The notes below the pieces were generated by a model that was given only the letters and a program-made list of their open reading frames with translations, had not been told where the DNA came from and did not search any database. DNA of 64,000 nt from Hyphomicrobiales bacterium (lineage in GTDB: Bacteria > Pseudomonadota > Alphaproteobacteria > Rhizobiales > Rhizobiaceae): contig UCEZ01000012.1 in assembly GCA_900471525.1 (NCBI GenBank), positions 36,934 to 100,933 of the forward strand, written 5' to 3'. Positions 1-9,167 of the stretch are shown one piece after another (position 1 is the stretch's first letter; every line of letters begins with the position of its first letter). The translations under genes and the position numbers were made by a program.

Positions 1-332
1 GCCTGCATACGAATGAAGGTCTTGCGGATCAGTATCCTGATTTCCGCAGAGTCATCCATCATGATTGTCCACGGGTAGTTTCCATGGTCGCCACCCGTTC
101 CATAGTACAGCGCAGGTAGAACCACCCCTCCCGTTGTTGTGGCCGCCCGGAGGCAGATTCCGTGGGCGGTAAGGCTGTCAAGGCCCACCGGAAGGTGATG
201 ACAATGCCATTCGTAGGTTCCGAGCGGGACGTACGCAATTGGGGACTTGGCCACGATTTCCAGCAGTTCGTGCGGTAAAAGAAACTCAAATCGTACGCTT
301 CGGAAATCCATATTCGCATAGGATGCATTCAT
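1..332 (-). CDS. Creatininase-family hydrolase, N-terminal part (runs off the window)
   Basis: Reading the minus strand from the ATG at 332 gives 110 open codons that leave the left edge. The protein holds the family signature region YVPLGTYEWHCHHLPVG followed by a D-S-L-T-A-H-G stretch and a G-T-G-G-D-H-G motif, which match the metal-binding start of creatininase-fold amidohydrolases. A GAGGGA ribosome-binding site lies about nine bases before the ATG. Family members open cyclic amides or, as IolN in Thermotoga, hydrolyse a dehydro-inosose. With an inositol-dehydrogenase-like gene next door the IolN role is attractive, but that is inference. The C-terminal half is outside the window. Confidence 0.75.
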   Translation of the reverse strand, partial: MNASYANMDFRSVRFEFLLPHELLEIVAKSPIAYVPLGTYEWHCHHLPVGLDSLTAHGICLRAATTTGGVVLPALYYGTGGDHGNYPWTIMMDDSAEIRILIRKTFIRMQ

Positions 333-528
333 CGGAATATCCCTCGGCTGGTGGTCAAGCGATCGACATTGCCGTCAAGACACTCAACAATCGTGCTCAG
401 CGTTCGAATGGGTTGGTCTCAATCGCAAACGGTTCCTGATCTCGTCGTCCGAGCGAGACGCAGGGAGCGCAAAGGATTACGTCCTTACGCCCGGCCCGTG
501 GAGTTTTCTCCGCAGCTCGAACTGCCAC

Positions 529-1521
529 TCAAGATATCTCTATGCGCCGACCCGTCTTAACGCTTTCGAGCGCCGCGTCGGCGAGTTGCAATGCGATCAG
601 ACCGTCGATGCCGGACGGATTGATATTCGTCCCATTCTGAACAGCGGCGATAAACGCTGCCATCTCATTGGCATATGCCTCGGTGTACCGTGTCATAAAG
701 AAGTCGTGTAACGGCGGCCTCGTGTAACCATCCGCATTGGCCACCTCGATCAAGACTGGTCTTTGATTTTCCGCTGACGCAACGCCCTTTGAACCATGAA
801 CCTCGATCCGCTGATCGTATCCATACGTTGCTCGTCTCGAGTTTGAAATGACGGCCTGCTTGCCTTGGATCGTTTCGAGAATAACCGTGATAGAATCGAA
901 ATCTCCGGCGTCTCCAATCTTCGGATCGACCAGCACGGAGCCGTGAGCGGAAACGGCTACGACATCGTCATCCAGAAGAAACCTGGCCATATCGAAGTCG
1001 TGAATAGTCATGTCCCGGAAGATTCCACCGGAGCGTTTGATGTAGTCGATCGGCGGTGGTCCGGGGTCGCGCGACGTGATCGTCACCATTTCGACATCGC
1101 CGATCCTTCCGTCGTCAATCGCCTTCTTTACGGCCATGAAATGTGGGTCGAAACGGCGGTTGAACCCAACCATCAGCTGAGCGCCCGTTTCCCTGACGAC
1201 ATCCAAGCAGGAGTTTACGCGCGTGGCATCGAGATCGACTGGCTTTTCACAGAAGATTGCTTTGCCCGCGCGAGCGAACATCTCGATAAGGTCGGCATGG
1301 GTGTCTGTTGGGGTGCAGATGATAACGGCGTCGATATCGCGCGAGGAAGCGATGTCGCTCATCGATCTGACCTCAGCTCGATATTGCCCGGCCAGCGATG
1401 CCGCGGTTTCCGGAACGGCATCCGTGACCGCTACGAGCTTGGCGTCTGGATTCCCGTTCACGGTTTTTGCATGGACTTTCCCGATCCGTCCTCCACCCAA
1501 AAGCGCAAATCTGACGGTCAT
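529..1521 (-). CDS. Gfo/Idh/MocA oxidoreductase, inositol 2-dehydrogenase-like
   Basis: 330 aa, full family length. The N-terminal Rossmann fold starts with ALLGGGRIGKVHAKT; the CEKP motif near residue 90 and the GGIFRDMTIHDFDMARFL stretch near 165-180 carry the conserved catalytic Lys and the His/Asp pair of inositol dehydrogenases. Expected reaction: NAD-dependent oxidation of a cyclitol or related sugar hydroxyl to a ketone in the cytoplasm. Its ATG overlaps the stop of the upstream ferredoxin reductase by four bases (ATGA), so the three genes Rieske ferredoxin, reductase and dehydrogenase are translationally coupled. The exact substrate is not readable from sequence. Confidence 0.88.
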   Translation of the reverse strand: MTVRFALLGGGRIGKVHAKTVNGNPDAKLVAVTDAVPETAASLAGQYRAEVRSMSDIASSRDIDAVIICTPTDTHADLIEMFARAGKAIFCEKPVDLDATRVNSCLDVVRETGAQLMVGFNRRFDPHFMAVKKAIDDGRIGDVEMVTITSRDPGPPPIDYIKRSGGIFRDMTIHDFDMARFLLDDDVVAVSAHGSVLVDPKIGDAGDFDSITVILETIQGKQAVISNSRRATYGYDQRIEVHGSKGVASAENQRPVLIEVANADGYTRPPLHDFFMTRYTEAYANEMAAFIAAVQNGTNINPSGIDGLIALQLADAALESVKTGRRIEIS

Positions 1522-2765
1522 GTGTTTCCCCTCTGCATGGTAAGAATGGATTTCAACTTTTGAAGCGGATCGGCTAGCGCCGAGATCGCCGGCTTTGCCC
1601 CGGCACCGATCAGCATTTCGGCAAGCCGCATGTCCTTCGCGACGGCATTCCCCTCGCCAACGCCGCTCGCCGCCAGCAAGCGGCCGTCGGCATCAAGATG
1701 GAACAGGATGAACGAGTTCGCCGACAGGTCTCTCCGGACATGCGTCGTGGCACCATCGGCAAGGCCCGCCACCTGGAGTGTAAGGTCATACTGATCCGAC
1801 CAAAACCACGGAACCGATGTTATTCGATCACGATGCCCGAGCATGGAGCGTGCAACCAAGGTGCCTTGGTCCTGGGCATTTCGCCATGCCTCGAGGCGTA
1901 TCCTGCGTCCCCCATAATGCATCAAGGGAAATGAACAACAGTCGCCTGCGGCATAGATGCCGGGAATGGATGTCTCGAGCCTGTCGTCGACGGCGATGCC
2001 GTTTTCCACTGCAATCCCTGTGCGCTCCGCGAGCGCCGTGTTGGGAGTTGCACCGATACCGACGACCACTGTGTCAGCTGCGTAAATCTGGCCGTCGGCC
2101 AGTCTGATTTCGACTGCGTCATCAGTTTCGGATAGAGCTGAGATACCCACACCACAGCGTATGAGGACACCTTCGCACTGATGGCGGTCCGCGACGACTT
2201 CAGCGATCTCCTGCGGAACACCCCTCATCAGAATTCTCGGCTGAGATTCAATGAGAGTGACCGAGGTGCCGAATGTTCGGGCTGTAGCTGCGAGTTCGAG
2301 GCCAATAAAGCCCCCGCCTATGATCAGAAGACGTCGTCCTGGTCCCAGGCGTTCGCGTATTGCCACCGTGTCGTCAAAAGTACGGAGGGTGAGAACACGC
2401 TTACTGGCCGGGTCAATATCGGGAAGGCTCCGTGGCTTGGCTCCCGTTGTCAACAGCAGCAAATCATACGCGATCGTCCGGCCGTCCGCCAAATTGATTG
2501 TCCGTTTGTCCGGATCGATCGCGGTAACCTCGTGACCCAACAACAGGTCGATATTTTCCGATGCATATCGCTCGCGGGGCGCGACGAAAGTGTGATGGGG
2601 ATCGATCAACGCCGCCTTGGAAAGCGGTGGTCGCTCATAGGGTAGGTGCTGTTCGGAACCGACGATGGTGATGGAACCTGCGTACCCATTTTCCCTCAGG
2701 GCAAACGCAGCGCGGGCTCCGCACTCCCCCCCGCCAACGATTACGACTCCGCCGCCCATGTTCAT
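1518..2765 (-). CDS. FAD-dependent ferredoxin reductase (oxygenase electron-transfer component)
   Basis: 415 aa. An N-terminal FAD-binding GGGECGARAAFAL motif, a second Rossmann motif LLIIGGGFIGLELA near residue 150 for NAD(P)H, and the YAAGDC motif near 275 define the BenD/CamA/ThcD-type reductases that feed electrons to a small ferredoxin. It overlaps the Rieske ferredoxin gene by four bases upstream and the dehydrogenase gene by four bases downstream. The natural clients in this window are the two membrane di-iron enzymes at 7898-8974 and 10124-11164; this pairing is inferred from context. Confidence 0.88.
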   Translation of the reverse strand: MNMGGGVVIVGGGECGARAAFALRENGYAGSITIVGSEQHLPYERPPLSKAALIDPHHTFVAPRERYASENIDLLLGHEVTAIDPDKRTINLADGRTIAYDLLLLTTGAKPRSLPDIDPASKRVLTLRTFDDTVAIRERLGPGRRLLIIGGGFIGLELAATARTFGTSVTLIESQPRILMRGVPQEIAEVVADRHQCEGVLIRCGVGISALSETDDAVEIRLADGQIYAADTVVVGIGATPNTALAERTGIAVENGIAVDDRLETSIPGIYAAGDCCSFPLMHYGGRRIRLEAWRNAQDQGTLVARSMLGHRDRITSVPWFWSDQYDLTLQVAGLADGATTHVRRDLSANSFILFHLDADGRLLAASGVGEGNAVAKDMRLAEMLIGAGAKPAISALADPLQKLKSILTMQRGNT

Positions 2766-3079
2766 TGAACCTGAATGAAGACGCTGCCCGCTTCAACCTT
2801 TACCGGATAGACCTTGAGGTTGATGCAAACCGGAGCACCTCTGGCTTCTCCAGTTTGGTAGTTGAAGCGGCCATTGTGTTTCGGACATTCGATGATGTTG
2901 TCCATCACCAGTCCGTCGGCGAGATGAATTTTCTCGTGCGTGCACAGGCCGTCCGTCGCGTGGAATGTGTCCTGTGGACTGCGGTATATCGCATAGGTTT
3001 TTCCGCCGTGATCGAAACGGATCACATCTTCTTCGTCGATCGCGTCGTCAGCGCAAACCTTGACCCAGTCTCCTGACAT
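2762..3079 (-). CDS. Rieske-type [2Fe-2S] ferredoxin
   Basis: 105 aa from the ATG at 3079, which is preceded by a strong GGAGGAGGAAG site; a longer in-frame reading to 3142 is less likely. The cluster ligands are visible as C-T-H and C-P-K-H about 18 residues apart (CTHEKIHLADG and ECPKHNGRF). Such small soluble Rieske proteins shuttle electrons from a flavin reductase to an oxygenase. It is the first gene of a coupled operon with the reductase and the dehydrogenase. A TTGATG-N6-CATCAG dyad lies 65 bases upstream of the start and is the likely LacI operator. Confidence 0.9.
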   Translation of the reverse strand: MSGDWVKVCADDAIDEEDVIRFDHGGKTYAIYRSPQDTFHATDGLCTHEKIHLADGLVMDNIIECPKHNGRFNYQTGEARGAPVCINLKVYPVKVEAGSVFIQVQ

Positions 3080-3143
3080 GCTTCCTCCTCCATACTGTTG
3101 GGCTGGAATATTCACGCAAACGGCTGGCGGTGCATCATGCAAA

Positions 3144-3161
3144 TTGATGTTTTTTCATCAG
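3144..3161. promoter_or_regulatory. Probable LacI operator (TTGATG-N6-CATCAG)
   Basis: The 18-base site has perfect TGATG/CATCA arms around six T residues. It shares arms and six-base spacing with the sites at 10038-10055 and 13291-13308. It lies 65 bases upstream of the Rieske ferredoxin start. Confidence 0.6.
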
Positions 3162-3249
3162 CTGACGATTTGACGGCCGCGTTTGTCGGGAGCCTTTTCA
3201 TGTGGCCCGATGATTGGGTTGGGATCGCCGCCCAAACGTTTGCCTCCGA

Positions 3250-3267
3250 CTGATGCGAAACGATCAA
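3250..3267. promoter_or_regulatory. Weak operator-like site
   Basis: CTGATGCGAAACGATCAA matches the best operator (10038-10055) exactly over TGATGCG in the left half and at ATCA in the right half. It is the only such site on the importer side of this intergenic region. Low confidence because the right arm is imperfect. Confidence 0.3.
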
Positions 3268-3694
3268 GATATGCGTGTCCTGACCCCGCATGAGGCACTA
3301 CTACGGTCGGTATGCGCGGTCGGGAGCTGCGGAGGAGAACATGATGACGACGCAGTGCCGCGTCAGGGAGGCTGTCATCAATATTTCTAGTACGGGATCT
3401 TTCGAGGCTGCCATCGGCACTGGGTCGAACGACTGTGGTCGGACCCCATCCGGGAGGCTCGAACTCGCCATGTGTTACTTGGCGGATGTGAGCGGAAGTA
3501 TCCGGCGAGCGATCGGACGCCGTCAACGGCAATCATGCTTCGACAGCGCTGCCGACATGCCCTCGCCTTTGGAAGGTCAATGGCGCTTCAAGCTCATCTC
3601 CCATGCGGCGACGTCTATCAAACGCTGGGTATGAGGGTCGAGTTCGAGAATTCAGGAATCCGTCAGATGGCGGTGATTTAGAGGAGGAGCAAAT

Positions 3695-4675
3695 ATGAGA
3701 ACCATCACGAAAATACTAAGGATCGCGGCAACTGCCGCGTTGTTGGCTGCCAGCGCCGCAGGGGCGATGGCCGACGGCGCCAAAATTGCCGTCATCGGAG
3801 GTAAGGCTGACGATCCATTCTTCGCGAAGATCAAGAAAGGCATCGACGACGCAACTCTGGTGGTCCAGGCGCACAACAGCTCGGTAAACTACTTGATGCT
3901 GCAAACATACGACAATATCGGCGGCGATGCCGCCAACCTGATCCGGACAGCCATTTCCCAGCATCCCACAATTATCGCCGCTCCCGATTGGGTCGCCGAC
4001 GCGCAGGACGAGGCCTTGAAAGCGGCCATCGCTGCCGGGATCCCGGTGATGCTCTATAATTCGGGCGGCGCCGATAAAGCTAAAGAGCTGGGTGCGATCA
4101 ATTACATCGGCAACGAAGAATATCCGGCTGGTTTGGCGGGTGGTGAATATCTCGGCAAGCTCGGCCTGAAGAATGTGATCTGTGTGAACACGGTGCCGGG
4201 TGCGGAAAACCTGGAAGCCCGTTGCAAGGGAATTGCCGACGGCATTGTGAAACTGGGCGGCAAATCAACCCAATTGCCATTGCCTGCTACGAGCTTCGGA
4301 AACCCAACGGCCGTAGCCGAGGCAATCAAAGCCACGTTGCTGAAAGACAAGACGATCGAGGCGGTCGTCGCGATCGGCGCCCAGGATGCCGACAGCGCCG
4401 CAATGGCGATCGAACAAGCAGGCCTCACCGGAAAGATGAAGCTCGCATCGTTCGATATGAACGAGGCGAATCTTGAGCGCATCAAGGCAGGCACGCAGTT
4501 GTTTGCGATCGACCAGCAGCCCTGGTTGCAAGGGTTCCTCGCGGTCACCCTTGCCGATGCATATGTCAACTACGGCCTCAAGGTAGCGACCGCGCCTATC
4601 CTGACAGGACCAGGCATTGTTGACAGCACCAACATCGACGCTACGCTCGCCGGCGCAAAGCTGGGCTATCGCTGA
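3695..4675 (+). CDS. Sugar ABC transporter, periplasmic substrate-binding protein
   Basis: 326 aa. A Sec signal peptide (positively charged start, hydrophobic ATAALLAASAAGAMA, cleavage before DGAKIAV) precedes a Peripla_BP_4 (ribose/galactose-binding type) domain. The ATG follows GAGGAGGAGC. It is the first gene of the importer operon, with permease and ATPase downstream in the usual order. The ligand cannot be read from sequence; the surrounding enzymes suggest a polyol, cyclitol or sugar-like compound. Confidence 0.9.
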   Translation: MRTITKILRIAATAALLAASAAGAMADGAKIAVIGGKADDPFFAKIKKGIDDATLVVQAHNSSVNYLMLQTYDNIGGDAANLIRTAISQHPTIIAAPDWVADAQDEALKAAIAAGIPVMLYNSGGADKAKELGAINYIGNEEYPAGLAGGEYLGKLGLKNVICVNTVPGAENLEARCKGIADGIVKLGGKSTQLPLPATSFGNPTAVAEAIKATLLKDKTIEAVVAIGAQDADSAAMAIEQAGLTGKMKLASFDMNEANLERIKAGTQLFAIDQQPWLQGFLAVTLADAYVNYGLKVATAPILTGPGIVDSTNIDATLAGAKLGYR

Positions 4676-4805
4676 CGACCTCCTCCTAGCGTCCGGCCCG
4701 CGGCCTACATTTGCGGGTCGGACATGACGTCACATTCGTCGATCAAGCGGTGCCAGTGTGCTCTGCGGGAATTGCTGAAGTCCAAACTCTTGCGGGAACG
4801 TTTTG

Positions 4806-5825
4806 ATGAACAACCAGACCCAACGCCTTTCGCTCGGGAGTCTCCTGCGTCGACCTGAGGCAGGATCGTTCCTCGGCCTCGTAGCCGTATTCATTTTCTT
4901 TTCAATTTTCGGAGGCTCTGATTTTGCCTCCCTGACCGGCGCAGCCAGCTGGCTGAACGTCGCAGCGTCGATCGGAATTGTCGCAATTCCGATCGGGTTG
5001 CTGATGATCGCCGGTCAACTCGATATTTCCATCGGTTCGCTGATACCGGCCGGCTCGATGACCCTTGCGATCGTGTCCGGACATTATCATGCGCCAATCC
5101 TCGTTGGCATTGCGGCGGCGCTGGCTCTGGGAGCAGTTGTAGGACTGCTGAACGGGCTAATCGTGGTCCGAACCGCTGTCCCCTCATTTATCGTGACGCT
5201 GGGGACGCTCTTTGCGGTAGCCGGCTTAACGCTGGGTCTCTCCGTCCTCCTAACTGGAACCACGAGCGTTGCCATCAAGCCCGGGCCGGAAGCAAAATGG
5301 ATGCTCGGCCAGTTCATCGGTGGACTCTATCAGGTGACCATCTTGTGGTGGATTGCGGCAGCACTGCTCTTCGGGTTTATTCTGCACTACTCTCCATATG
5401 GCAACTGGATTTTCGCCATGGGCGGCGACCAGGTGAGCGCCCGCAATGCCGGCATTCCAACCGAGCGAATGACCATTCTTTTGTTCATGAGCAGCGGTGT
5501 CAGCGCCACTTTCGTTGGCTTGTCGCAGGCTATCCTATACAGCAGCGCCCAAGTCTCCGCAGGTCAATCATACATCTTCAACGCCATCATTTCGGTGGTG
5601 GTCGGTGGTGTCTTGCTCTCCGGCGGCTACGGCTCGGTATTCGGGATCGTGTTGGGCACATTGACTTTCGCGATCGTGAACCAGGGGATCTACTACACCC
5701 CGTTCGACGCAAACTGGGCGAGCCTGATCATCGGCATATTGCTCCTGTTGGCTGTCGTGTTGAACAACACCTTCCGGAAAGTGGCGTTGACACACGCCCC
5801 TGCAAAAGGGAAAGCGAAGAAATGA
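4806..5825 (+). CDS. Sugar ABC transporter permease (RbsC-like)
   Basis: 339 aa from the ATG at 4806; a TTG one codon earlier is also in frame. The protein has around ten hydrophobic segments and the family region QLDISIGSLIPAGSM-LAIVSG, followed by GLLNGLIVVRTAVPSFIVTLGT, typical of the ribose/xylose importer permeases (BPD_transp_2). A 130-base gap separates it from the binding-protein gene; its stop overlaps the ATPase start (ATGA). Confidence 0.9.
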   Translation: MNNQTQRLSLGSLLRRPEAGSFLGLVAVFIFFSIFGGSDFASLTGAASWLNVAASIGIVAIPIGLLMIAGQLDISIGSLIPAGSMTLAIVSGHYHAPILVGIAAALALGAVVGLLNGLIVVRTAVPSFIVTLGTLFAVAGLTLGLSVLLTGTTSVAIKPGPEAKWMLGQFIGGLYQVTILWWIAAALLFGFILHYSPYGNWIFAMGGDQVSARNAGIPTERMTILLFMSSGVSATFVGLSQAILYSSAQVSAGQSYIFNAIISVVVGGVLLSGGYGSVFGIVLGTLTFAIVNQGIYYTPFDANWASLIIGILLLLAVVLNNTFRKVALTHAPAKGKAKK

Positions 5826-6622
5826 ACCCTCCCCTTCTCAAACTAACCAATGTCAACAAGTCGTTCGGCCCGATCGACGTTCTTTACGACATCTCACTCG
5901 AAGTGAAGGCTGGCGAAGTTCTCTGTCTGCTCGGCGACAACGGCGCCGGAAAGTCGACTCTCATCCGGATCATGTCCGGGGTCCATACGCCGACCTCCGG
6001 AACCATCGAGATGAATGGCAAGGTTGTTGCCTTCAAAAGCCCCCGCGATGCAAGCGAACATGGCATTGCAACGGTGCACCAGTTCGGCGGTACGTTTCCG
6101 CTGATGAGCATCGGACGTTCGTTCTTTGTCGGCGCCGAGCCGACCAAGGGATGGGGACCGTTCAAGCGCTTCGACCGTGTTCGAGCCAACGATATCGCGG
6201 TCAAGGCCGTGCAGGGTCTGGGGATCACGCGCATCGACGACGGTGATCGCCTCGTTGGCGGCCTCTCGGGTGGTGAGCGTCAGGCACTCGCAATCGCCCG
6301 CGCCGTGCATTTTGGCGCCAGCGTTTTGATCTTGGACGAACCGACCGCAGCACTTGGCGTCAAGGAAGCGGCTCACGTGCTTCGCATCGTCCTTCAAGCG
6401 CGAAGGAAAGGCATTGCGGTCATTTTCATCACCCACAATGTCGTTCACGCGCTGACGGTAGGCGACCACTTCGCCGTTCTCATCAGAGGTGCAAAAGCGG
6501 CCGACTTCAAAAAGGGAGAAAAAAGCCGCGAAGAGATTACAGACCTTATGGCTGGCGGCGAGCACATGGCAGAGCTTGAGGCCGAAATCGAGAGCTACAT
6601 GGCCGTACATGACGCACCGTGA
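5822..6622 (+). CDS. Sugar ABC transporter ATP-binding protein (single domain)
   Basis: 266 aa from the ATG overlapping the permease stop. A Walker A (GDNGAGKST), a signature LSGGERQALAIARAV, Walker B ILILDEPTAAL (here VLILDEPTAAL) and the H-loop FITHN are all present. Ribose-type importers often use a fused two-domain ATPase of about 500 aa; this is the single-domain (FrcA-like) version that should act as a homodimer. The open frame extends far upstream inside the permease gene, but that part has no ABC features. Confidence 0.9.
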   Translation: MNPPLLKLTNVNKSFGPIDVLYDISLEVKAGEVLCLLGDNGAGKSTLIRIMSGVHTPTSGTIEMNGKVVAFKSPRDASEHGIATVHQFGGTFPLMSIGRSFFVGAEPTKGWGPFKRFDRVRANDIAVKAVQGLGITRIDDGDRLVGGLSGGERQALAIARAVHFGASVLILDEPTAALGVKEAAHVLRIVLQARRKGIAVIFITHNVVHALTVGDHFAVLIRGAKAADFKKGEKSREEITDLMAGGEHMAELEAEIESYMAVHDAP

Positions 6623-6691
6623 GGGTCGTGCACGTGGCCCTGCTGCGTGCGATCGTCCGAACCACGCGGCAGCGCCCTGGAAGAACAGACA

Positions 6692-7729
6692 TTAAAATTC
6701 TACGATGTTTTCCGGACCGTAAAGGTTAAACGGCACGTTCGATCGGTACGGCAACTTCAGGTGCTCAAGGCCGGCAAATCCAAAATGATGGCGCAATATG
6801 TCGATGGCGTATTGGGCTTGACGCTCGGGGCTCTGATCGATCGTCATGGTCATGACGCCTTCTTTCAACATTTGCCTTGTGTGCGGCGTAAGTTCATGAC
6901 CGACGAAAATTGGCCGGCGGCGCAATATGTCGGCTCGAATGGCACTGGCAACCGCGCGATTTGCGGCCCCCACATTATAAATGGCGACCGTGTCCGGTGT
7001 GCGCTTGAAAGCCTCACGCAGGAGTATCTCCGAACGATCCAGCTCGTCGCCACCTTCTAGCACTTCGGTGACGCTGAGCTGAGGACAGTGCTGCGAAAAA
7101 TAATCACGGACTCCATGAACTCGTTCTGCATGCGATTGGAAGCCGAGATGATTGCAGAGCACCGTTATCGGCCCCGGTGACTTGATCATTTTGTCCAGGA
7201 GATATCCCGCAGTTCTGCCCGCATGGTAGTGATCCGTGCCGGCATAGGCGAGCCGGGGCGACCGGGGCAGATCGGAGATTATGGTGACAACGGCTACGCC
7301 ACGCGCTTGGAGCCCTTCGATCGCCGAATGTACGAGTTCGTGCTCGGGCGCGTAGATGATGACGGCATCGCTTGTCGTTTTTCTCATCGCTGACGAAACC
7401 GAGACCGGGCTTTCCTCTGGCAGGATTGTGCGATGTATCACTACAGAGCGATCGATGCTTTCCATCAGCTTGTTGAATTCCTGATGCATGCGCGCGATCA
7501 AGGGCAAATCCGGTCGCGCGAGAATGATCTCGATCCTCACAAGTGCATGATATGTTTCTGGAAGAATGCGTCGTACCTGGAGGCTGCGAGCAACTTCGAG
7601 TACGCGCTGGACCGTAGCCTTGCTGACGTTGCCGCGTTCGTTAAGCACCCTGTCGACGGTCGCGATACCGACGCCAGCGATCTCGGCAATCTGCTTCAGG
7701 CTCACTTTAGATAGTCGGCCACCGCCCAA
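6692..7729 (-). CDS. LacI-family regulator 1 of the catabolic cluster
   Basis: 345 aa starting at a TTG. The N-terminal helix-turn-helix VSLKQIAEIAGVGIATVDRV is followed by a periplasmic-binding-like effector domain. The recognition segment GVGIATVDRVLNERGNVS is identical in regulator 2 at 11281-12318, and the rest of the two proteins is clearly homologous with the same ending (YGPENI/YSPENI). Both therefore probably read the same GTGATG-N6-CATCAC operator. It converges on the importer operon and lies downstream of the desaturase-like gene. Confidence 0.9.
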   Translation of the reverse strand: MGGGRLSKVSLKQIAEIAGVGIATVDRVLNERGNVSKATVQRVLEVARSLQVRRILPETYHALVRIEIILARPDLPLIARMHQEFNKLMESIDRSVVIHRTILPEESPVSVSSAMRKTTSDAVIIYAPEHELVHSAIEGLQARGVAVVTIISDLPRSPRLAYAGTDHYHAGRTAGYLLDKMIKSPGPITVLCNHLGFQSHAERVHGVRDYFSQHCPQLSVTEVLEGGDELDRSEILLREAFKRTPDTVAIYNVGAANRAVASAIRADILRRRPIFVGHELTPHTRQMLKEGVMTMTIDQSPERQAQYAIDILRHHFGFAGLEHLKLPYRSNVPFNLYGPENIVEF

Positions 7730-7897
7730 TCGCTGTCCCCCAAGCCAAGAACTCTTTGGACGTCACCTCCCCGATGAAGCCAATTGAATTCAACGGGGAT
7801 CCTTACCGCGATATTTAGGTAGCGTCCATCTTCGAAATTCCGGCGAGCCGATGCCGCCGCGGCGATATCCATTCGGCTCGCGAAGTTCCGGGGAACC

Positions 7898-8974
7898 TCA
7901 TTCGGCTGGCGCAGAATCCAGTTCATGAAATTCCGGCCGGAACGGTTTCGCCGTTGGCGGTAGGTTCCTTCGAACAAAATAGTTCTGGTCCTTCATCTGC
8001 CTGATCACCGCAGGAATGATTTCGCGATAGGCCTCGAAAAACCCCGAATATGGCGGAGGAAGGTCATGCTTGATAAGATCATGCAACCGCGGCAGCTGAT
8101 GGTAAGGGACCATCGGAAACATGTGGTGTTCGAGGTGATAGTTCATGTTGCTGTAAAGGAAGCGCGAGATTGGGTTTATATAAACCGTTCGCGCGTTCAG
8201 GCGATGGTCGAGCACGTCCTCGGCCAGGCCCGCATGTTGCGTTAGTCCGCAGACGACCGCATGCCACACGCCGAAAAGGCGGCCGCCAGGCACCAAGACA
8301 AGAGGAATGACGGACTGCAGAACGATGCACAACACAATAACAGCAAAGTAGATCAGCAGCCAAATACGGGCTTGATTGAAGACCTTTCCGTTCTCGCTGG
8401 CGGGGATGAAGTCCGCCTCATCCGGCGTAAGTTTGCCGGTCGCATGTCGAAACATGCTGATAAACGCATGATAGACATCCAAAATGCCGAAGAAACTGAA
8501 GAAGATCGCCACAAGCCTCGCAGGTCTCATGGCGACAATCTCAGGATCGCGGCCCACAATGATCGTGTCGGTATGATGCCGTGCGTGGCTCCATTTCCAA
8601 ACGGTTGGTTCGCGCATAATCATGAAGCACGACACTTGGTAGATGAGGTCGTTCATCCACATGGTTTTGAACGCCGTTCCGTGGGCGCATTCGTGCCATC
8701 GGGAATCAGTCCATGCGCTGTACATCAGGCCGTAGACGAAAAGGCACGGAACAATCCACCAGGTTCCCCATGTGAGTACCACGCCCGTCGCAGACGAAAC
8801 GATCAGAATGAACCAGATGGCGGTGTCACGAAGGGCGGGTCCATTGGACCGGCGCATCAGTTTCTTCATTTCCTCGCGCGGTACATCGGTATGATACCAT
8901 TGGGCTGACGCCAAACCGCGAGCCACCGCCGCCTCGCTGTCGCGTCCGGTTAAACCATAATCCCGACCAGCCAT
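7898..8974 (-). CDS. Membrane fatty-acid-desaturase-family di-iron oxygenase
   Basis: 358 aa from the ATG at 8974, preceded by GGAGGAAAC. It shows the three histidine boxes of the membrane di-iron family, HECAH near residue 100, HARHH near 140 and HLEHH near 290, plus the extra QHAG motif, and four or so hydrophobic spans. Such enzymes desaturate or hydroxylate using O2 and electrons from a ferredoxin. The Rieske ferredoxin and reductase at 1518-3079 are the obvious partners. It diverges from the TIM-barrel gene at 9168. The substrate is unknown, and an actual lipid desaturase role is not supported by the sugar-type context. Confidence 0.82.
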   Translation of the reverse strand: MAGRDYGLTGRDSEAAVARGLASAQWYHTDVPREEMKKLMRRSNGPALRDTAIWFILIVSSATGVVLTWGTWWIVPCLFVYGLMYSAWTDSRWHECAHGTAFKTMWMNDLIYQVSCFMIMREPTVWKWSHARHHTDTIIVGRDPEIVAMRPARLVAIFFSFFGILDVYHAFISMFRHATGKLTPDEADFIPASENGKVFNQARIWLLIYFAVIVLCIVLQSVIPLVLVPGGRLFGVWHAVVCGLTQHAGLAEDVLDHRLNARTVYINPISRFLYSNMNYHLEHHMFPMVPYHQLPRLHDLIKHDLPPPYSGFFEAYREIIPAVIRQMKDQNYFVRRNLPPTAKPFRPEFHELDSAPAE

Positions 8975-9066
8975 GGACCTGTTTCCTCCAAATAATGACA
9001 CCGCGCTGCGACGCGGGCCTCCAAGCTGGAGTCGAGCACAATATACCCAGTGTGAAACTAAGTTTC

Positions 9067-9084
9067 TTGAGTGGTTCGCATCAA
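9067..9084. promoter_or_regulatory. Candidate LacI operator between divergent genes
   Basis: TTGAGTGGTTCGCATCAA keeps TTGA/TCAA outer arms and its right half GTTCGCATCA is identical to the strong site at 10038-10055. It lies between the desaturase-like gene (start 8974, minus) and the isomerase gene (start 9168, plus). A separate perfect dyad, GAAACTAAGTTTC (9054-9066), abuts it and may be part of the same control region. Confidence 0.4.
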
Positions 9085-9167
9085 CGCGTTGCTTGAACCC
9101 TGCCTCCATGAGTGAAGAATCCGCTTACCGCCCACGGACTCAAGGCGCGGAGGAAGTGGGAGAAGGA

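Larger units (their letters stand above)
3080..3694. other. Divergent intergenic region, about 615 bases, two operator-like dyads
   Basis: It separates the minus-strand ferredoxin operon from the plus-strand ABC importer. Open frames in it have no recognisable protein features. It holds the dyad at 3144-3161 and a weaker related site at 3250-3267. A GAGGAGGAG ribosome-binding site sits just before the importer's first gene. Nothing else was recognised. Confidence 0.6.

Noticed and set aside
3158..3634. Open frames on both strands between the ferredoxin and importer operons
   Set aside because: No ribosome-binding site, no family pattern and overlapping on opposite strands; treated as regulatory DNA.
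5297..5821. Upstream extension of the ABC ATPase frame
   Set aside because: It lies inside the permease gene and has no ABC-domain features; the ATG at 5822 overlaps the permease stop in the usual way.
7898..8974. Ordinary membrane-lipid desaturase
   Set aside because: The gene is embedded in a LacI-controlled sugar-type cluster with a dedicated Rieske ferredoxin and reductase, which fits a catabolic oxygenase better, although the sequence alone cannot exclude it.
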